Shown piece by piece: positions 15,780 through 24,736 of a DNA stretch of 48,504 bases. Every line of letters starts with the position of its first letter. The stretch's first letter is position 1. The translations under genes and the position numbers were made by a program. Origin of the DNA: an uncultured Clostridia bacterium. GTDB lineage: Bacteria > Bacillota > Peptococcia > Peptococcales > Peptococcaceae. The notes below the pieces were generated by a model. That model saw nothing but the letters and a program-made list of their open reading frames with translations, did not search any database and was not told where the DNA came from. The DNA lies in NCBI GenBank assembly GCA_944391285.1, contig CALXSY010000013.1:1-48504 (forward strand), read 5' to 3'.

Positions 15780-17645
15780 TTATTGTAATCGTTCCTTTAT
15801 TCTCTCTGCTATACTCGGAGCATCGATTTTGCAGTCACGGAAGAGCAATTCCTTTTTGCCGTGAGGCACAAACTGATCATCAATGCCGATATTTAAAACC
15901 GGCGCCTGCACCTTTTGCTCTGCCAATAATTCCAATACTCCGCTGCCGAAACCGCCAGGCAAAACATTTTCCTCCAAAGTCACCAGCAGGCGGCATTCTT
16001 TAGCTAAGTTTAGAACTGTTTTTTCATCCAAGGGTTTAACAAAGCGCATATTGACGATGCGGCAGTTTATGCCGTCCCGAGCTAAAATTTCGGCGCATTC
16101 CTCGGCAGTCTGCACCATGCTGCCTACGGCTAATAAGGCGATTTCGCCGTCATTTTTGAGCATCTCGCTTTCGCCTAAAGGCAGCAATTTCAAATTTTCG
16201 TCCAGCTCTACTCCTCTGCCCTCGCCTCGGGGGAAGCGAATCGCTGTTGGCTTATTGTACATTAAGGCGCTGTAAAGCATATGCTGCAATTCGTTTTCGT
16301 CCTTGGGACACATAATCGTCATATTGGGAATATTGCGCAGGTAGGATAAATCAAAGACGCCATGATGAGTTGCCCCATCGTCTCCGACCAATCCGGCTCT
16401 GTCCAAGGCAAAAACCACCGGTGCTTGCTGCAAAGCGACATCGTGCACCAGCTGATCATACGCCCTTTGCAAAAAGGTTGAGTAAATAGCCACCACCGGT
16501 TTAAAACCGCCGATTGCCATAGCTGCCGCCATAGTGACCGCATGCTCCTCGGCTATGCCCACATCAAAGGTACGATCGGGAAAAGCTCGGGCAAAATTAT
16601 TAACCCCGGTGCCGGAGCCCATCGCAGCGGTAAGCGCCAATATTTTTTCGTCCTCGTGTCCCAATCTAACCAAAGTGCGGCTGAAAATATCGGTATAAGT
16701 CGGATGTTTCTTTTGTTTTTTCAGCTCTCCTGTAGCAATCTCAAAGGGAGAAACTCCGTGAAATTTCTCCGGATTGGCTTCTGCCGGCTTATAGCCTTTG
16801 CCTTTTTTAGTTAAGACATGGAGCAAAACCGGACGGTTGATATTTTTGATATTTTTCAAAATCTCAATTAAATCTTCCAAATCATGCCCGTTGACCGGTC
16901 CTAAATATTTAAAGCCCATTTCCTCAAAGATCGTTCCCGGCACCAATAAATAGCGCAGGGAATCTTTTAAGCGGTCGGCTATTTTTAGCATCTTGCCGCC
17001 TACATTGGGAATTTTGCGCAAAAGCTCTTCTACATCTTCCTTGCTTTTAATATAAGCCGGATCGCTGCGGGCTCGGTTTAAATAATCAGACAAGCCGCCG
17101 ACGTTATGGTCGATGGACATATTGTTGTCGTTTAAAATTACCAGCATCTTTTTCTGCAAATGCCCGGCGTTATTCAAAGCCTCGTAAGCCATGCCGCCGG
17201 TCAAAGCACCGTCGCCGATGACCGCTGTCACCTGATACTTTTTGCCCGCCAAATCCCTGGCTATTGCTAAGCCCAAAGCCGCTGAAATAGAGGTACTGCT
17301 GTGCCCGGTGCCAAAGGCATCATAGGGGCTTTCCGTAATTTTCGGAAAGCCGCTCACTCCGCCGTAGGTGCGCAAAGTTTTAATGCTCTCTTTGCGCCCG
17401 GTTAATATTTTATGCACATACGCCTGATGACCTACGTCCCAGACTACCCGGTTTTCCTCCTCGGGAAAAACATGGTATAACGCCAAGGTTAATTCTACTA
17501 CACCCAAATTAGGCGCCAGATGACCGCCGTTTTGCGAGGTAACCTCTATCAATTCTTTGCGAATTTCCGTAGCCAACTGCTTCAGCTCATCAATATTTAA
17601 TTTTGCTACATCTGCCGGTGTATTGATTTTATCCAGTATCCGCAA
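15780..17645 (-). CDS. dxs: 1-deoxy-D-xylulose-5-phosphate synthase
   Basis: 621 aa. It condenses pyruvate and glyceraldehyde-3-phosphate, using thiamine diphosphate, as first step of the MEP isoprenoid pathway. The TPP-binding motif is GDGALTGGMAYEALNNAG...NDNNMSID (about 150-185). The pyrimidine domain has DVGIAEEHAVTMAAAMA, and the transketolase C-terminal domain follows (about 495-610). The start is a TTG preceded by AGGGGAT; no nearby ATG gives a better N-terminus. It follows ispA by 16 bases, so consecutive steps of prenyl supply are encoded together. Confidence 0.98.
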   Translation of the reverse strand: MRILDKINTPADVAKLNIDELKQLATEIRKELIEVTSQNGGHLAPNLGVVELTLALYHVFPEEENRVVWDVGHQAYVHKILTGRKESIKTLRTYGGVSGFPKITESPYDAFGTGHSSTSISAALGLAIARDLAGKKYQVTAVIGDGALTGGMAYEALNNAGHLQKKMLVILNDNNMSIDHNVGGLSDYLNRARSDPAYIKSKEDVEELLRKIPNVGGKMLKIADRLKDSLRYLLVPGTIFEEMGFKYLGPVNGHDLEDLIEILKNIKNINRPVLLHVLTKKGKGYKPAEANPEKFHGVSPFEIATGELKKQKKHPTYTDIFSRTLVRLGHEDEKILALTAAMGSGTGVNNFARAFPDRTFDVGIAEEHAVTMAAAMAIGGFKPVVAIYSTFLQRAYDQLVHDVALQQAPVVFALDRAGLVGDDGATHHGVFDLSYLRNIPNMTIMCPKDENELQHMLYSALMYNKPTAIRFPRGEGRGVELDENLKLLPLGESEMLKNDGEIALLAVGSMVQTAEECAEILARDGINCRIVNMRFVKPLDEKTVLNLAKECRLLVTLEENVLPGGFGSGVLELLAEQKVQAPVLNIGIDDQFVPHGKKELLFRDCKIDAPSIAERIKERLQ

Positions 17646-17661
17646 TCTTCTATCCCCTAAC

Positions 17662-18543
17662 TTAATTTTCCCTCTCTAACAGATATTCTGCCAAAGCTAA
17701 CAGATTATCATTATCAGCTAATGCTGCTATGGCTTCTTTGGCTTTGGCTACTGATTGTTCTGCCATTTTGCGGGCTTCTGCTAAGCCGTAAAGCGCCGGA
17801 AAGGTTAATTTATGATTTTTGTCATCACTGCCCACCGGCTTGCCTAATTTAGCTTCATCACCGGTTACATCTAAGATATCGTCGGTAATCTGAAAAGCCA
17901 AGCCTAAATGATAGCCGTACTCTGCTAAAGCTTTTCTTTGCTTTTCGTCGCTTCCGGCGGCTATGGCACCCATGATTAAAGCACCGATAATCAAATCTCC
18001 GGTCTTGTGGTTATGGATATAGTTCAATTTTTCGGCATCGACCTCTTCGTTCTCTGCCATAATATCCGCCGCCTGTCCGGCACACATGCCGCCGCTGCCA
18101 GCACGCTTGCTCAATTCTGTGATCATCGCCAAGGCTTTCTCCGGCTCCTTGGCACCATAATTGCTCAAAACCTCATACGCCATGCTCTGCAAGCCGTCGC
18201 CGGCTAAAATAGCCATAGCTTCGCCGAACACCTTATGATTGGTGGGATTGCCGCGGCGCAAATCATCATTATCCATGCCCGGCAAATCATCATGAATTAA
18301 CGAATAAGTATGTATCGCCTCCAGCGCCAAAGCTGCCGGCAGAGCTTCTTCCTTTTTTGTCCCGCACGCTTCGCAGGCGCACAGGCACAAAATAGGGCGC
18401 AGGCGTTTGCCGCCGGCTAAGAGGCTGTAAGCCATAGCCTCCGCCAAACGGTAATGATAGCCTTTTTGATAACAAGCCAACTCTTTTTTCATGTATTCTT
18501 CGAATAATTGCTTATAGTTTTGCATAAATGCCAAATCGCCCAT
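17662..18543 (-). CDS. ispA: Farnesyl/geranyl diphosphate synthase (polyprenyl synthetase)
   Basis: 293 aa. It condenses isopentenyl diphosphate onto allylic diphosphates to make C15 (or C20) chains. The first Asp-rich motif is in HDDLPGMDNDDLRRG and the second in ITDDILDVTGD, both complete; GGKRLRP binds diphosphate. ATG 18541-18543 was chosen because AGGGAGAG lies seven bases upstream; a longer frame to 18573 overlaps xseB. Two residues before the first Asp motif suggest a short-chain product, but chain length cannot be fixed by eye. It is one base after the xseB stop. Confidence 0.95.
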   Translation of the reverse strand: MGDLAFMQNYKQLFEEYMKKELACYQKGYHYRLAEAMAYSLLAGGKRLRPILCLCACEACGTKKEEALPAALALEAIHTYSLIHDDLPGMDNDDLRRGNPTNHKVFGEAMAILAGDGLQSMAYEVLSNYGAKEPEKALAMITELSKRAGSGGMCAGQAADIMAENEEVDAEKLNYIHNHKTGDLIIGALIMGAIAAGSDEKQRKALAEYGYHLGLAFQITDDILDVTGDEAKLGKPVGSDDKNHKLTFPALYGLAEARKMAEQSVAKAKEAIAALADNDNLLALAEYLLEREN

Positions 18544-18544
18544 T

Positions 18545-18766
18545 TTAATTCTCTCCCTGCTGCCATTGACCATCCGTAAACACTTTTAATTCACCTTGTG
18601 CTTTGTTTAAATGATTGTTTAAAACCTCGACCAGCACCAAGCCTTCTTTATACAAGTCCATGGCTTCTGCCAACGGCGCTTCGCCGCGGTCTAATTTGCT
18701 TAAAATAGTTTCTAACTGAGCCAATGCCTGCTCAAAGGTTAAGTTTTCTTTAGTTAAATTGCTCAT
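18545..18766 (-). CDS. xseB: Exodeoxyribonuclease VII small subunit
   Basis: 73 aa, a helical hairpin protein with FEQALAQLETILSKLDRGEAPLAEAMDLYKEG, the whole-family signature. It associates in several copies with XseA to make the single-strand-specific exonuclease VII used in repair. It overlaps the xseA stop by four bases and abuts ispA. Confidence 0.97.
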   Translation of the reverse strand: MSNLTKENLTFEQALAQLETILSKLDRGEAPLAEAMDLYKEGLVLVEVLNNHLNKAQGELKVFTDGQWQQGEN

Positions 18767-19977
18767 TTTTCACCCTCATTATTCCAGCATTCTTCCACTG
18801 TACAGCCTAACATTCCTTTAGTTAAAATTACTTCGATGCGATCTCCTTTTTTTACTTGAGCGGCATCGGTAATAGTCTTTTCATCCTTTTGGCAAACGCT
18901 GTAGCCCCGGCTTAAAACCTTTAGCGGGCTTAAAGCATCCAAGCGAGCCGTTTGCATACTGAATAACTGACGCTTCTTGTTGACATAGTTTTCGCCGCTT
19001 AGGGCTAATTTTTCGCTTAAACGATCCACTCGCTGACAATAATTTTCCAGCAAACGCTCCGGATAGCGCAAAATCGGCGAACTGAGCCATTTTTCCGCCA
19101 TCTTGGCTTTATACTGCACGCAGTTTTGATAGCGTACATTTAAAAGCTCGCTTTGTCTTAGAACTGATTTTTTTAGATCGTTTATGATAGGCACGGCTAA
19201 TTCCGCCGCCATCGAAGGAGTAGCCGCCCGCACGTCAGCAGCGAAATCGCATAAGGTGAAATCACTCTCATGACCGACAGCGCTGATAATGCAAATAGGA
19301 CTTGCCGCTACCTTGCGCACAACCGTCTCTTCGTTAAAGCACCACAAATCCTCGATAGAACCGCCGCCGCGGCCGACAATTATTACATCTAAAGGCATCT
19401 GATACAAAATATCCAGCGAGCGGCAGATAGATGCTGCCCCGTCTTTGCCTTGCACAACAGTCGGCACATGGTAAATATTTGCCAAAGGATTTCTTCTTTT
19501 AATGATAGAAAGCATATCCTGCACCGCCGCTCCGGTAGGTGAGGTGGCAATGCCGATATTCATCGCTAACTTTGGCAATACTCGCTTGCGGCTCGAAGCA
19601 AACAGACCTTCTTTATCCAGCTGCTGTTTTAATTTTTCATACGCCAAATAAAGCTCGCCCGCGCCGCTTACTAACATTTCTTCGGCATAAAGCTGATAAA
19701 CTCCGTCCCGTTCATAGACCTCTATGCGACCGTTTATCAGCACCTTCATGCCGTTTTCCGGCATAAAGCGCACCTTTTGGTTGTTCCAGCGCAGCATCAC
19801 TACCTTTAAAACCCCGCCGGCATCTTTCAGGGAAAAATACCAATGTCCGGAGGAATGATTTTTAAAGTTGGAAATCTCCCCCTGCACACAGACTTTTCTC
19901 AGCGTCTGATCCTGCATGAGCCAAGCTTTAATATGCTGATTTAATTGGCTTACTGTCCAAATATTTCTCTCACTCAT
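18763..19977 (-). CDS. xseA: Exodeoxyribonuclease VII large subunit
   Basis: 404 aa. It degrades single-stranded DNA from either end. The N-terminal OB-fold domain is at about 5-95 (WTVSQLNQHIKAWL, VQGEISNFKNHSSGHWYF). The catalytic domain has IIVGRGGGSIEDLWCFN and ISAVGHESDFTLCDFAAD, with DxRAATPSMAAE next. A coiled-coil segment and a C-terminal KKGDRIEV region follow. The start was set at ATG 19975-19977, which overlaps the nusB stop by eight bases. A frame extending to 20112 would lie fully within nusB and adds no conserved sequence. Confidence 0.97.
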   Translation of the reverse strand: MSERNIWTVSQLNQHIKAWLMQDQTLRKVCVQGEISNFKNHSSGHWYFSLKDAGGVLKVVMLRWNNQKVRFMPENGMKVLINGRIEVYERDGVYQLYAEEMLVSGAGELYLAYEKLKQQLDKEGLFASSRKRVLPKLAMNIGIATSPTGAAVQDMLSIIKRRNPLANIYHVPTVVQGKDGAASICRSLDILYQMPLDVIIVGRGGGSIEDLWCFNEETVVRKVAASPICIISAVGHESDFTLCDFAADVRAATPSMAAELAVPIINDLKKSVLRQSELLNVRYQNCVQYKAKMAEKWLSSPILRYPERLLENYCQRVDRLSEKLALSGENYVNKKRQLFSMQTARLDALSPLKVLSRGYSVCQKDEKTITDAAQVKKGDRIEVILTKGMLGCTVEECWNNEGEK

Positions 19978-20383
19978 CGGCATCGGCACTCTGTCCTTTA
20001 TTAATCTTATCCAGCACGCTGTTGATAAATTTGGGTGAGCTGTCATCGCCGTATTCTTTGGCAATCTCGATTGCCTCATTGATCGCAACCTTATTGGGAG
20101 TTTGCTCATCAAAGGCTATTTCATAAGCAGCCAATCTTAAAATATTGCGGTCCACACTCTGCAAACGTTCCAGTTTCCAGCCGGAAATATTTTGGGCAAT
20201 CAACTTATCGATTTCCTCTTTTTTCTCAAACCAGCCTGCTACCAACTGGCGGCAAAACTCTTTCTGCTTATCATTCAAATTATTTTCTTCGCCTATATGC
20301 TCCAATGCCCTCTGAATATCTGTATCGCCCATATCCAGCTGATAAATGCACTGAAAAGCACTGATACGTGCTAAATGTCTCAC
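19970..20383 (-). CDS. nusB: Transcription antitermination factor NusB
   Basis: 137 aa, all helical. NusB with NusE/S10 binds boxA in rRNA leaders and promotes antitermination. Recognisable are RISAFQCIYQLDMG at the N-terminus, LQSVDRNILRLAAYEI in the middle and AINEAIEIAKEYGDDSSPKFINSVLDKI at the end. The start is GTG sharing one base with the asp23 stop, behind GGGAGG. It is followed by an eight-base overlap with xseA. Confidence 0.97.
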   Translation of the reverse strand: MRHLARISAFQCIYQLDMGDTDIQRALEHIGEENNLNDKQKEFCRQLVAGWFEKKEEIDKLIAQNISGWKLERLQSVDRNILRLAAYEIAFDEQTPNKVAINEAIEIAKEYGDDSSPKFINSVLDKINKGQSADADE

Positions 20384-20811
20384 TATATGCCTCCCTCTTC
20401 TTCGGTATCATCTGCTTGTTCGTTAGGAACGTCGTTTTCAAAAACCATACCTTGAATATGAATATTTACTGCTGTCACATTTAAGCCGGTCATTTCTTCC
20501 ACCGAACTTTTGACTCTTCTTTGTACTTCATTAGCCAAAATGGGCAAGCGAATTCCAAAGCGGGTAATCAAATATAAATCTATGCTGGCATCTTTGCCGT
20601 CTGTTTCTAATTTAACGCCTTTGCTGGAGTTTTTCATGCCCAATATTCCGGTAATATTGGAGGTCACTCCTCCGCTCATGTCTACTACCCCTTCTATCTC
20701 CATAGCAGCCATGGCAGCAATAGTTGCCACTACATCATCGGCAATACGGATAGTACCGTACTCATTGCCATTAATAATTTTATCCTTACTGCTTTGTTTT
20801 TCCTCACTCAT
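20383..20811 (-). CDS. Asp23/Gls24-family envelope stress protein
   Basis: 142 aa. Residues 15-120 contain the Asp23 domain: GTIRIADDVVATIAAMAAMEIEGVVDM and later IDLYLITRFGIRLPILANEVQRRVKSSVEEMTGLNVTAVNIHI. In Staphylococcus Asp23 is a membrane-associated alkaline-shock protein, and in Clostridia the gene is the conserved neighbour of nusB. An acidic tail ends the protein. It is the first gene of the long operon that runs to 10388 and has its own extended -10 promoter at 20842-20850. Confidence 0.93.
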   Translation of the reverse strand: MSEEKQSSKDKIINGNEYGTIRIADDVVATIAAMAAMEIEGVVDMSGGVTSNITGILGMKNSSKGVKLETDGKDASIDLYLITRFGIRLPILANEVQRRVKSSVEEMTGLNVTAVNIHIQGMVFENDVPNEQADDTEEEGGI

Positions 20812-20841
20812 AATGATGCCTCCTTAATGCATACATAGCAT

Positions 20842-20850
20842 ATTATACCA
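20842..20850 (-). promoter_or_regulatory. Extended -10 promoter of the asp23-recN operon
   Basis: On the minus strand TGGTATAAT (20842-20850), a perfect -10 with a TGn extension; no good -35 hexamer stands 17 bases upstream. The AAGGAGG of asp23 follows within about 20 bases. Confidence 0.65.
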
Positions 20851-20969
20851 CCAAATCGGCAAAAAGAAAACAGTTTTTATACACTTTATTCACTATTTAT
20901 GCAAAAATTTTTTAAACTCATCAATAATTTCTACAGCCAATTTGGATAATCCTGCCGGCAAAAAACGCC

Positions 20970-20999
20970 AAAAAACCGGCACTGTCCGCAGTGCCGGTT
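20970..20999 (-). terminator. Terminator of the Cu-amine-oxidase-N-domain gene
   Basis: AACCGGCACTG CGGA CAGTGCCGGTT followed by TTTT on the minus strand. An 11-pair GC-rich stem starting about 14 bases after the stop codon. Confidence 0.9.
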
Positions 21000-21013
21000 C
21001 AAACGCATATTTT

Positions 21014-22390
21014 TTACATCATTGGAGCAATTACTGCTTCTTGGTCGTAATCTACAGGATTAACTTTAACAGTACTGTTTACAGCTTCTTTCCAAGCCAT
21101 ATCCATATCCATACCAACGATATAGCCGTAATCGTTTATTTCAAAGAAAAGATAGATCTTATCAGCATCGCCGCTCATAATGAATTTAACACCATCAAAG
21201 CTGCCATCCACGCTGTAGGAAGTCATTGCACCTTTATCATCTAAGGTAAATTGAATAACTGCACCGTCAAGCTCATTGGTGTAGGTGTTGCCGTTTGCTG
21301 CAAAAGCATCATCGCCTACATATTGGACTGCCATTTGCAATATATTCTCAATCATAGCATAATCATCCACGCTGCTCATATCGGTCATGCTTAAGTAGTA
21401 GGCTATAAAATCGCTAACAGTGGTGATTTGTCCTTGCTGTGCCATAGCATCTTTAATCATTTTATCACTGATGCCTAAATCATGCAAATCCATGCTCAGC
21501 CATACTTCGCCTTCAGTTTGAATTCCGGTCATTTCATCTAAAAGAGGAGATTTAAAGTACATGGTCAAATTATTAATATCCAAAAGGGTCTTCATCTCAA
21601 TTTTCTGACCTAAAAATTCTTGCTTAACATAGCCTTGAGCCGGCAAATTCATTGCCCCGGTCAATTTATCGCTGTCGTTCATTACCATATCAATAACAGT
21701 ATTGCCGTTGGCTTCGGTAATGCCGTCCATCAGCATCTGCATTTCACTAAAAGAAGCCTGAATATCTTCACTGCCCGGATCAATTATATAAACATTGGCT
21801 ACTGCATCATAGGCTAAGGTTTTATTAGCATAAGTAGCATTCAAATCTAAAAACTTCTGCATATAGGTAAATTCACCGGCATATTTATCTGCCAAAGTTT
21901 TGGGATTGAGCATTACTACGGTTTTATTGGCACTGTCCCAACCGATAGCATAGCCCAAAGCTTCGCCGGCAAAGCGCACCGGAACCATGGTTTGCCCGTT
22001 TTCTACATAAGGCGCTGCCATAGTGTTTTTCATTTCACTTTTGCCGTTTTCTTTTACTACTACTGTTGACTGACCGTTAATAAACTGCACTTCGCGCTCA
22101 CCTTTAACGGCAGTAATTAACCCGGTGTTTTCATCATAAGTGACTTCTGCACCCAAAGTTTCAAACAAACTGCGGAAAGGCAGATATACACGACCGCTCT
22201 CCTCATTAATAATCGGGGCTGCACCGTTGGTCAAAGTCAAAGCTTTGCCGTCCAGCTGCATAGCTACTGCACTTTGCGCAGCAGGATTAGGCGCAATCAA
22301 AACCTCATCAGCTAAAGCAGCGGCGGAAAATCCTGTTAACATTGCCGCACTTACTGCTAAAGAAGTCATTTTCTTTTTCCAGCTTTTCAT
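21014..22390 (-). CDS. Secreted protein with copper-amine-oxidase N-terminal-like domain
   Basis: 458 aa. A signal peptide is at residues 1-28 (MKSWKKKMTSLAVSAAMLTG, cleavage probably after ALA). Residues about 45-165 form a Cu_amine_oxidN1-type domain (GRVYLPFRSLFETLGAEVTYDE, TMVPVRFAGEALGYAIGWDSANKTV), a common extracellular module in Clostridia despite the name; no oxidase catalytic domain is present. The remaining 290 residues are a lipid-transport-like beta region without a family I can name. Cysteine is absent from the mature part. ATG 22390 lies eight bases after AAGGAG; an upstream GTG overlaps that site. It is monocistronic with promoter and terminator. The function is unknown, probably envelope-related. 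Confidence 0.87.
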   Translation of the reverse strand: MKSWKKKMTSLAVSAAMLTGFSAAALADEVLIAPNPAAQSAVAMQLDGKALTLTNGAAPIINEESGRVYLPFRSLFETLGAEVTYDENTGLITAVKGEREVQFINGQSTVVVKENGKSEMKNTMAAPYVENGQTMVPVRFAGEALGYAIGWDSANKTVVMLNPKTLADKYAGEFTYMQKFLDLNATYANKTLAYDAVANVYIIDPGSEDIQASFSEMQMLMDGITEANGNTVIDMVMNDSDKLTGAMNLPAQGYVKQEFLGQKIEMKTLLDINNLTMYFKSPLLDEMTGIQTEGEVWLSMDLHDLGISDKMIKDAMAQQGQITTVSDFIAYYLSMTDMSSVDDYAMIENILQMAVQYVGDDAFAANGNTYTNELDGAVIQFTLDDKGAMTSYSVDGSFDGVKFIMSGDADKIYLFFEINDYGYIVGMDMDMAWKEAVNSTVKVNPVDYDQEAVIAPMM

Positions 22391-22434
22391 TAAATCCACT
22401 CCTTATTTTTTAATAACTTGCAAAGTATGTGCAT

Positions 22435-22463
22435 ATTTTATCACATTTCTTATATTATTACAA
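22435..22463 (-). promoter_or_regulatory. Sigma-A-type promoter of the Cu-amine-oxidase-N-domain gene
   Basis: On the minus strand TTGTAA (22458-22463), 17 bases, TAAAAT (22435-22440); two mismatches in the -35 and one in the -10. Confidence 0.6.
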
Positions 22464-22510
22464 CTATTTTCACACAAGACTCAAACATTCTTAACATTTT
22501 CTTGACAATT

Positions 22511-22538
22511 AAAAAGCTCTTCTTAAGAAGAGCTTTTA
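22511..22538 (-). terminator. Terminator of alr-like/femX operon
   Basis: A near-perfect palindrome AAAAGCTCTTCTTAAGAAGAGC with T residues on the minus strand. The stem begins at the stop codon of the FemX-like gene, so translation end and transcription end almost coincide. Confidence 0.85.
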
Positions 22539-23582
22539 ATGTCTGAGTTTTTTCAGCGCTTTTTTTGCCACCGGCATTGCGTGCTCAATAAAATTAAAAG
22601 CAAGGGGATGGAACACATAGCGAAACTCACCGACAAATTCGGTAAACTCTGCATTAAATCCGCTTTTAAAGCGATACAAGCCATATAAATGATTATCCTC
22701 GCTCAAATCTCCGCTGATACCGCGGAAATCATAAATATCACATTTATTTTCAATAGCCCAGCGAATCATTTCCCACTGCAAAAAATAGTTGGGCATCAGA
22801 TTGCGGTGTGCATTGGATGAAGCTCCGTATAAATACCAAACCTTATTGCCCACATGCACGGCAATAGTGCCGGCAATAGGCTCCCCTTCTGCGGTGTATG
22901 CCATGTAAAGGCGCACATCTTCACCTAAATTCTTCAGCATATCAGCGAAATATTGGGCAGGACGAATCATAAAACCATCACGGGAGCCGGTTTCCACCAT
23001 AATTCGGTGGAAATCCGCTACCGCTTCCTCACCGCAGATTTTTACCTGCACATTTTTCTTTATGGCAACTCGAATATTATAACGGGTTTTGGGCTTAAAT
23101 TTAGCCATAACCTCCTCTTCCGACAAGCCTTTAATATCCAAACGCATGACATACTGGGGCTGGATATTGCCGAAATTCGGCGCTTTCGGCGCCAAAATAA
23201 AGCCTAATTGCTGCATTATTTTCCGAAATTCCTCGTCCTCATACTTGACATCGGGATCAATTTTTAACACATAGGAGCGAAACTCTTTTGCCAAGGCTTT
23301 GGCTCCGGCTAAAATTTCAGCTATCACAGCTTTGTCATGTACATCACAGACCGGTCCCCGGGCTGCATACATCAAAGTATAAGGAGTAGCCGGAATTTTT
23401 CTGATCAAAACGGACATGGCGCCTTTGATTTGTTTTTCTTCATCGCGGACTATGATACCTCTAAATATCCAATAAGGCTTTTGCTTACTCCAAGCATAAG
23501 TTTGCAGCATATGCCCTTTGGGGTGATTGCGGACAAAAGCTTCAAATTCTTCATGATTGGCGGCTGTTATAATTTCATACAT
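22536..23582 (-). CDS. FemAB/FemX-family peptidoglycan interpeptide ligase
   Basis: 348 aa. FemX-type enzymes transfer an amino acid from aminoacyl-tRNA to the lysine side chain of lipid-linked muropeptide at the membrane. The double GNAT-like fold is visible: HMLQTYAWSKQKPYW near 23, MYAARGPVCD near 70, FKPKTRYNIRVAIKKNV near 160, FMIRPAQYFADM, and WYLYGASSNAHRNLMPNYFLQWEMIRWA with DIYDFRGISG. The length lacks the long coiled-coil insertion of staphylococcal FemA, as in FemX and MurM relatives. It starts three bases after the racemase-like gene. The amino acid added cannot be told. Confidence 0.92.
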   Translation of the reverse strand: MYEIITAANHEEFEAFVRNHPKGHMLQTYAWSKQKPYWIFRGIIVRDEEKQIKGAMSVLIRKIPATPYTLMYAARGPVCDVHDKAVIAEILAGAKALAKEFRSYVLKIDPDVKYEDEEFRKIMQQLGFILAPKAPNFGNIQPQYVMRLDIKGLSEEEVMAKFKPKTRYNIRVAIKKNVQVKICGEEAVADFHRIMVETGSRDGFMIRPAQYFADMLKNLGEDVRLYMAYTAEGEPIAGTIAVHVGNKVWYLYGASSNAHRNLMPNYFLQWEMIRWAIENKCDIYDFRGISGDLSEDNHLYGLYRFKSGFNAEFTEFVGEFRYVFHPLAFNFIEHAMPVAKKALKKLRH

Positions 23583-23585
23583 GGC

Positions 23586-24704
23586 TTATTCGTTCCCCTT
23601 TACAATTTCTTTCGCAACTGAAACAGGTACATAAAGCGGATTAACATTTAGTCGGACAATATCTCCTGCTTGAACCTCGCTGTCCGTTAAATCCAACAAA
23701 GTATGCGACACTCCGCTGCGCCCGATTATCGGCAAATTAGCCGTGCCGATTTTAGCATATTTCTGATAGCGTTTAGGCAAAAGTGTTAAAGCGATTTGGT
23801 GCAAAACACCATGCCAAAAATTGCTTTTGCCGTCGGTGGTGCCCATGGCTACGCCATCATTATGCCCGGCTTTCACCAATCCTAAGCGCGAATCCCGCTT
23901 TAATTTATAACTGCCTAAATAGCCGACCGTGGTTCCTTTGGGATAATAGCTCACCTGGCAAATTTCCGCCTCCAGCCACACGGCTGTGCGCAAAGCCTGC
24001 CCTCCTCTGGCGCATTTGCCCAAAAATGCTGAGCCGATGCGCACCGCATCTAACCCGCCGTCGCCGATAGTCATCGTGGCTGCTGAATTGCTCATATGGG
24101 TTAGCCCTGTTTCTATGTCCATTTGGCGCAAACCTGCCAAGGCTTCCTTAAAGCGCTTAAGCTGAACAGGCGCCATTTTCTCCTGATTATTAAAATGGCT
24201 GTAGGTGCCGGTAATCTCCACCACCTCATTAAAGCTCCCGCATTCTTTGGGCAGTTTATTCCACAAAAAGCCGTAGCGTCCCATGCCGGTATCAATGGCT
24301 AAATGTACCTTGGGTCTAATGCCCAAACGCTCTTTTACTTTTTTATAAACTTCTATTTGACTCAAATGCCCCAGCATCTGTGTTATATCCTGCGCGCACA
24401 AAGCCTCTGCTGTTTCAACCTCATAAAAGGGCGCAAGCAGCAAAATAGGCTCAGTTGCTCCGTATCTTCTGAGTGCCAAAGCTTCCTCGGCGCTGGTGGT
24501 CGCAAAATATGCTATGCCGTTTTGGCGCAAAATTTCGTATTCCTTTTGCAGTCCCAGACCATAGCCGTTTTCTTTAACCACACCAATGATCAGGGCATTG
24601 GTCTTTTCTTTTATTACGCGAATATTTGCTTTGATTGCTTCTAAATCGATTTTCAAAACGCTTTCCTTAGGAAATATTTCCTCGCTGAACGCTTCCATTT
24701 CCAC
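23586..24704 (-). CDS. Alanine-racemase-family PLP protein with altered catalytic region
   Basis: About 372 aa. The N-terminal TIM barrel has the PLP-binding lysine in VVKENGYGLG and IDTGMGRYGF, with HMSNSAATM and GLDAVRIGSAFLG, all as in alanine racemases. In the C-terminal domain the usual GYADG, whose Tyr is the second acid/base catalyst, reads KAGHNDG, and the GRxxMD motif reads GRSGVSHTLLDL. It may therefore act on another amino acid or have a different mechanism. The start is uncertain: GTG 24704 follows GGGGAAG by eight bases, ATG 24698 and a TTG at 24731 are alternatives. It is co-transcribed with the FemX-like ligase, suggesting a role in wall-peptide amino acids (inference). Confidence 0.85.
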   Translation of the reverse strand: MEMEAFSEEIFPKESVLKIDLEAIKANIRVIKEKTNALIIGVVKENGYGLGLQKEYEILRQNGIAYFATTSAEEALALRRYGATEPILLLAPFYEVETAEALCAQDITQMLGHLSQIEVYKKVKERLGIRPKVHLAIDTGMGRYGFLWNKLPKECGSFNEVVEITGTYSHFNNQEKMAPVQLKRFKEALAGLRQMDIETGLTHMSNSAATMTIGDGGLDAVRIGSAFLGKCARGGQALRTAVWLEAEICQVSYYPKGTTVGYLGSYKLKRDSRLGLVKAGHNDGVAMGTTDGKSNFWHGVLHQIALTLLPKRYQKYAKIGTANLPIIGRSGVSHTLLDLTDSEVQAGDIVRLNVNPLYVPVSVAKEIVKGNE

Positions 24705-24736
24705 TTTTTTCACTTCCCCGTCATCAGGCAAAATAC

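Noticed and set aside
20893-20961. A 22-codon open frame on the minus strand between the Cu-amine-oxidase-N gene's terminator and asp23, coding-like (ends DEFKKFLHK).
   Set aside because: No ribosome-binding site, a TTG start inside the terminator's T-tract, and it lies upstream of a promoter; too short to support.
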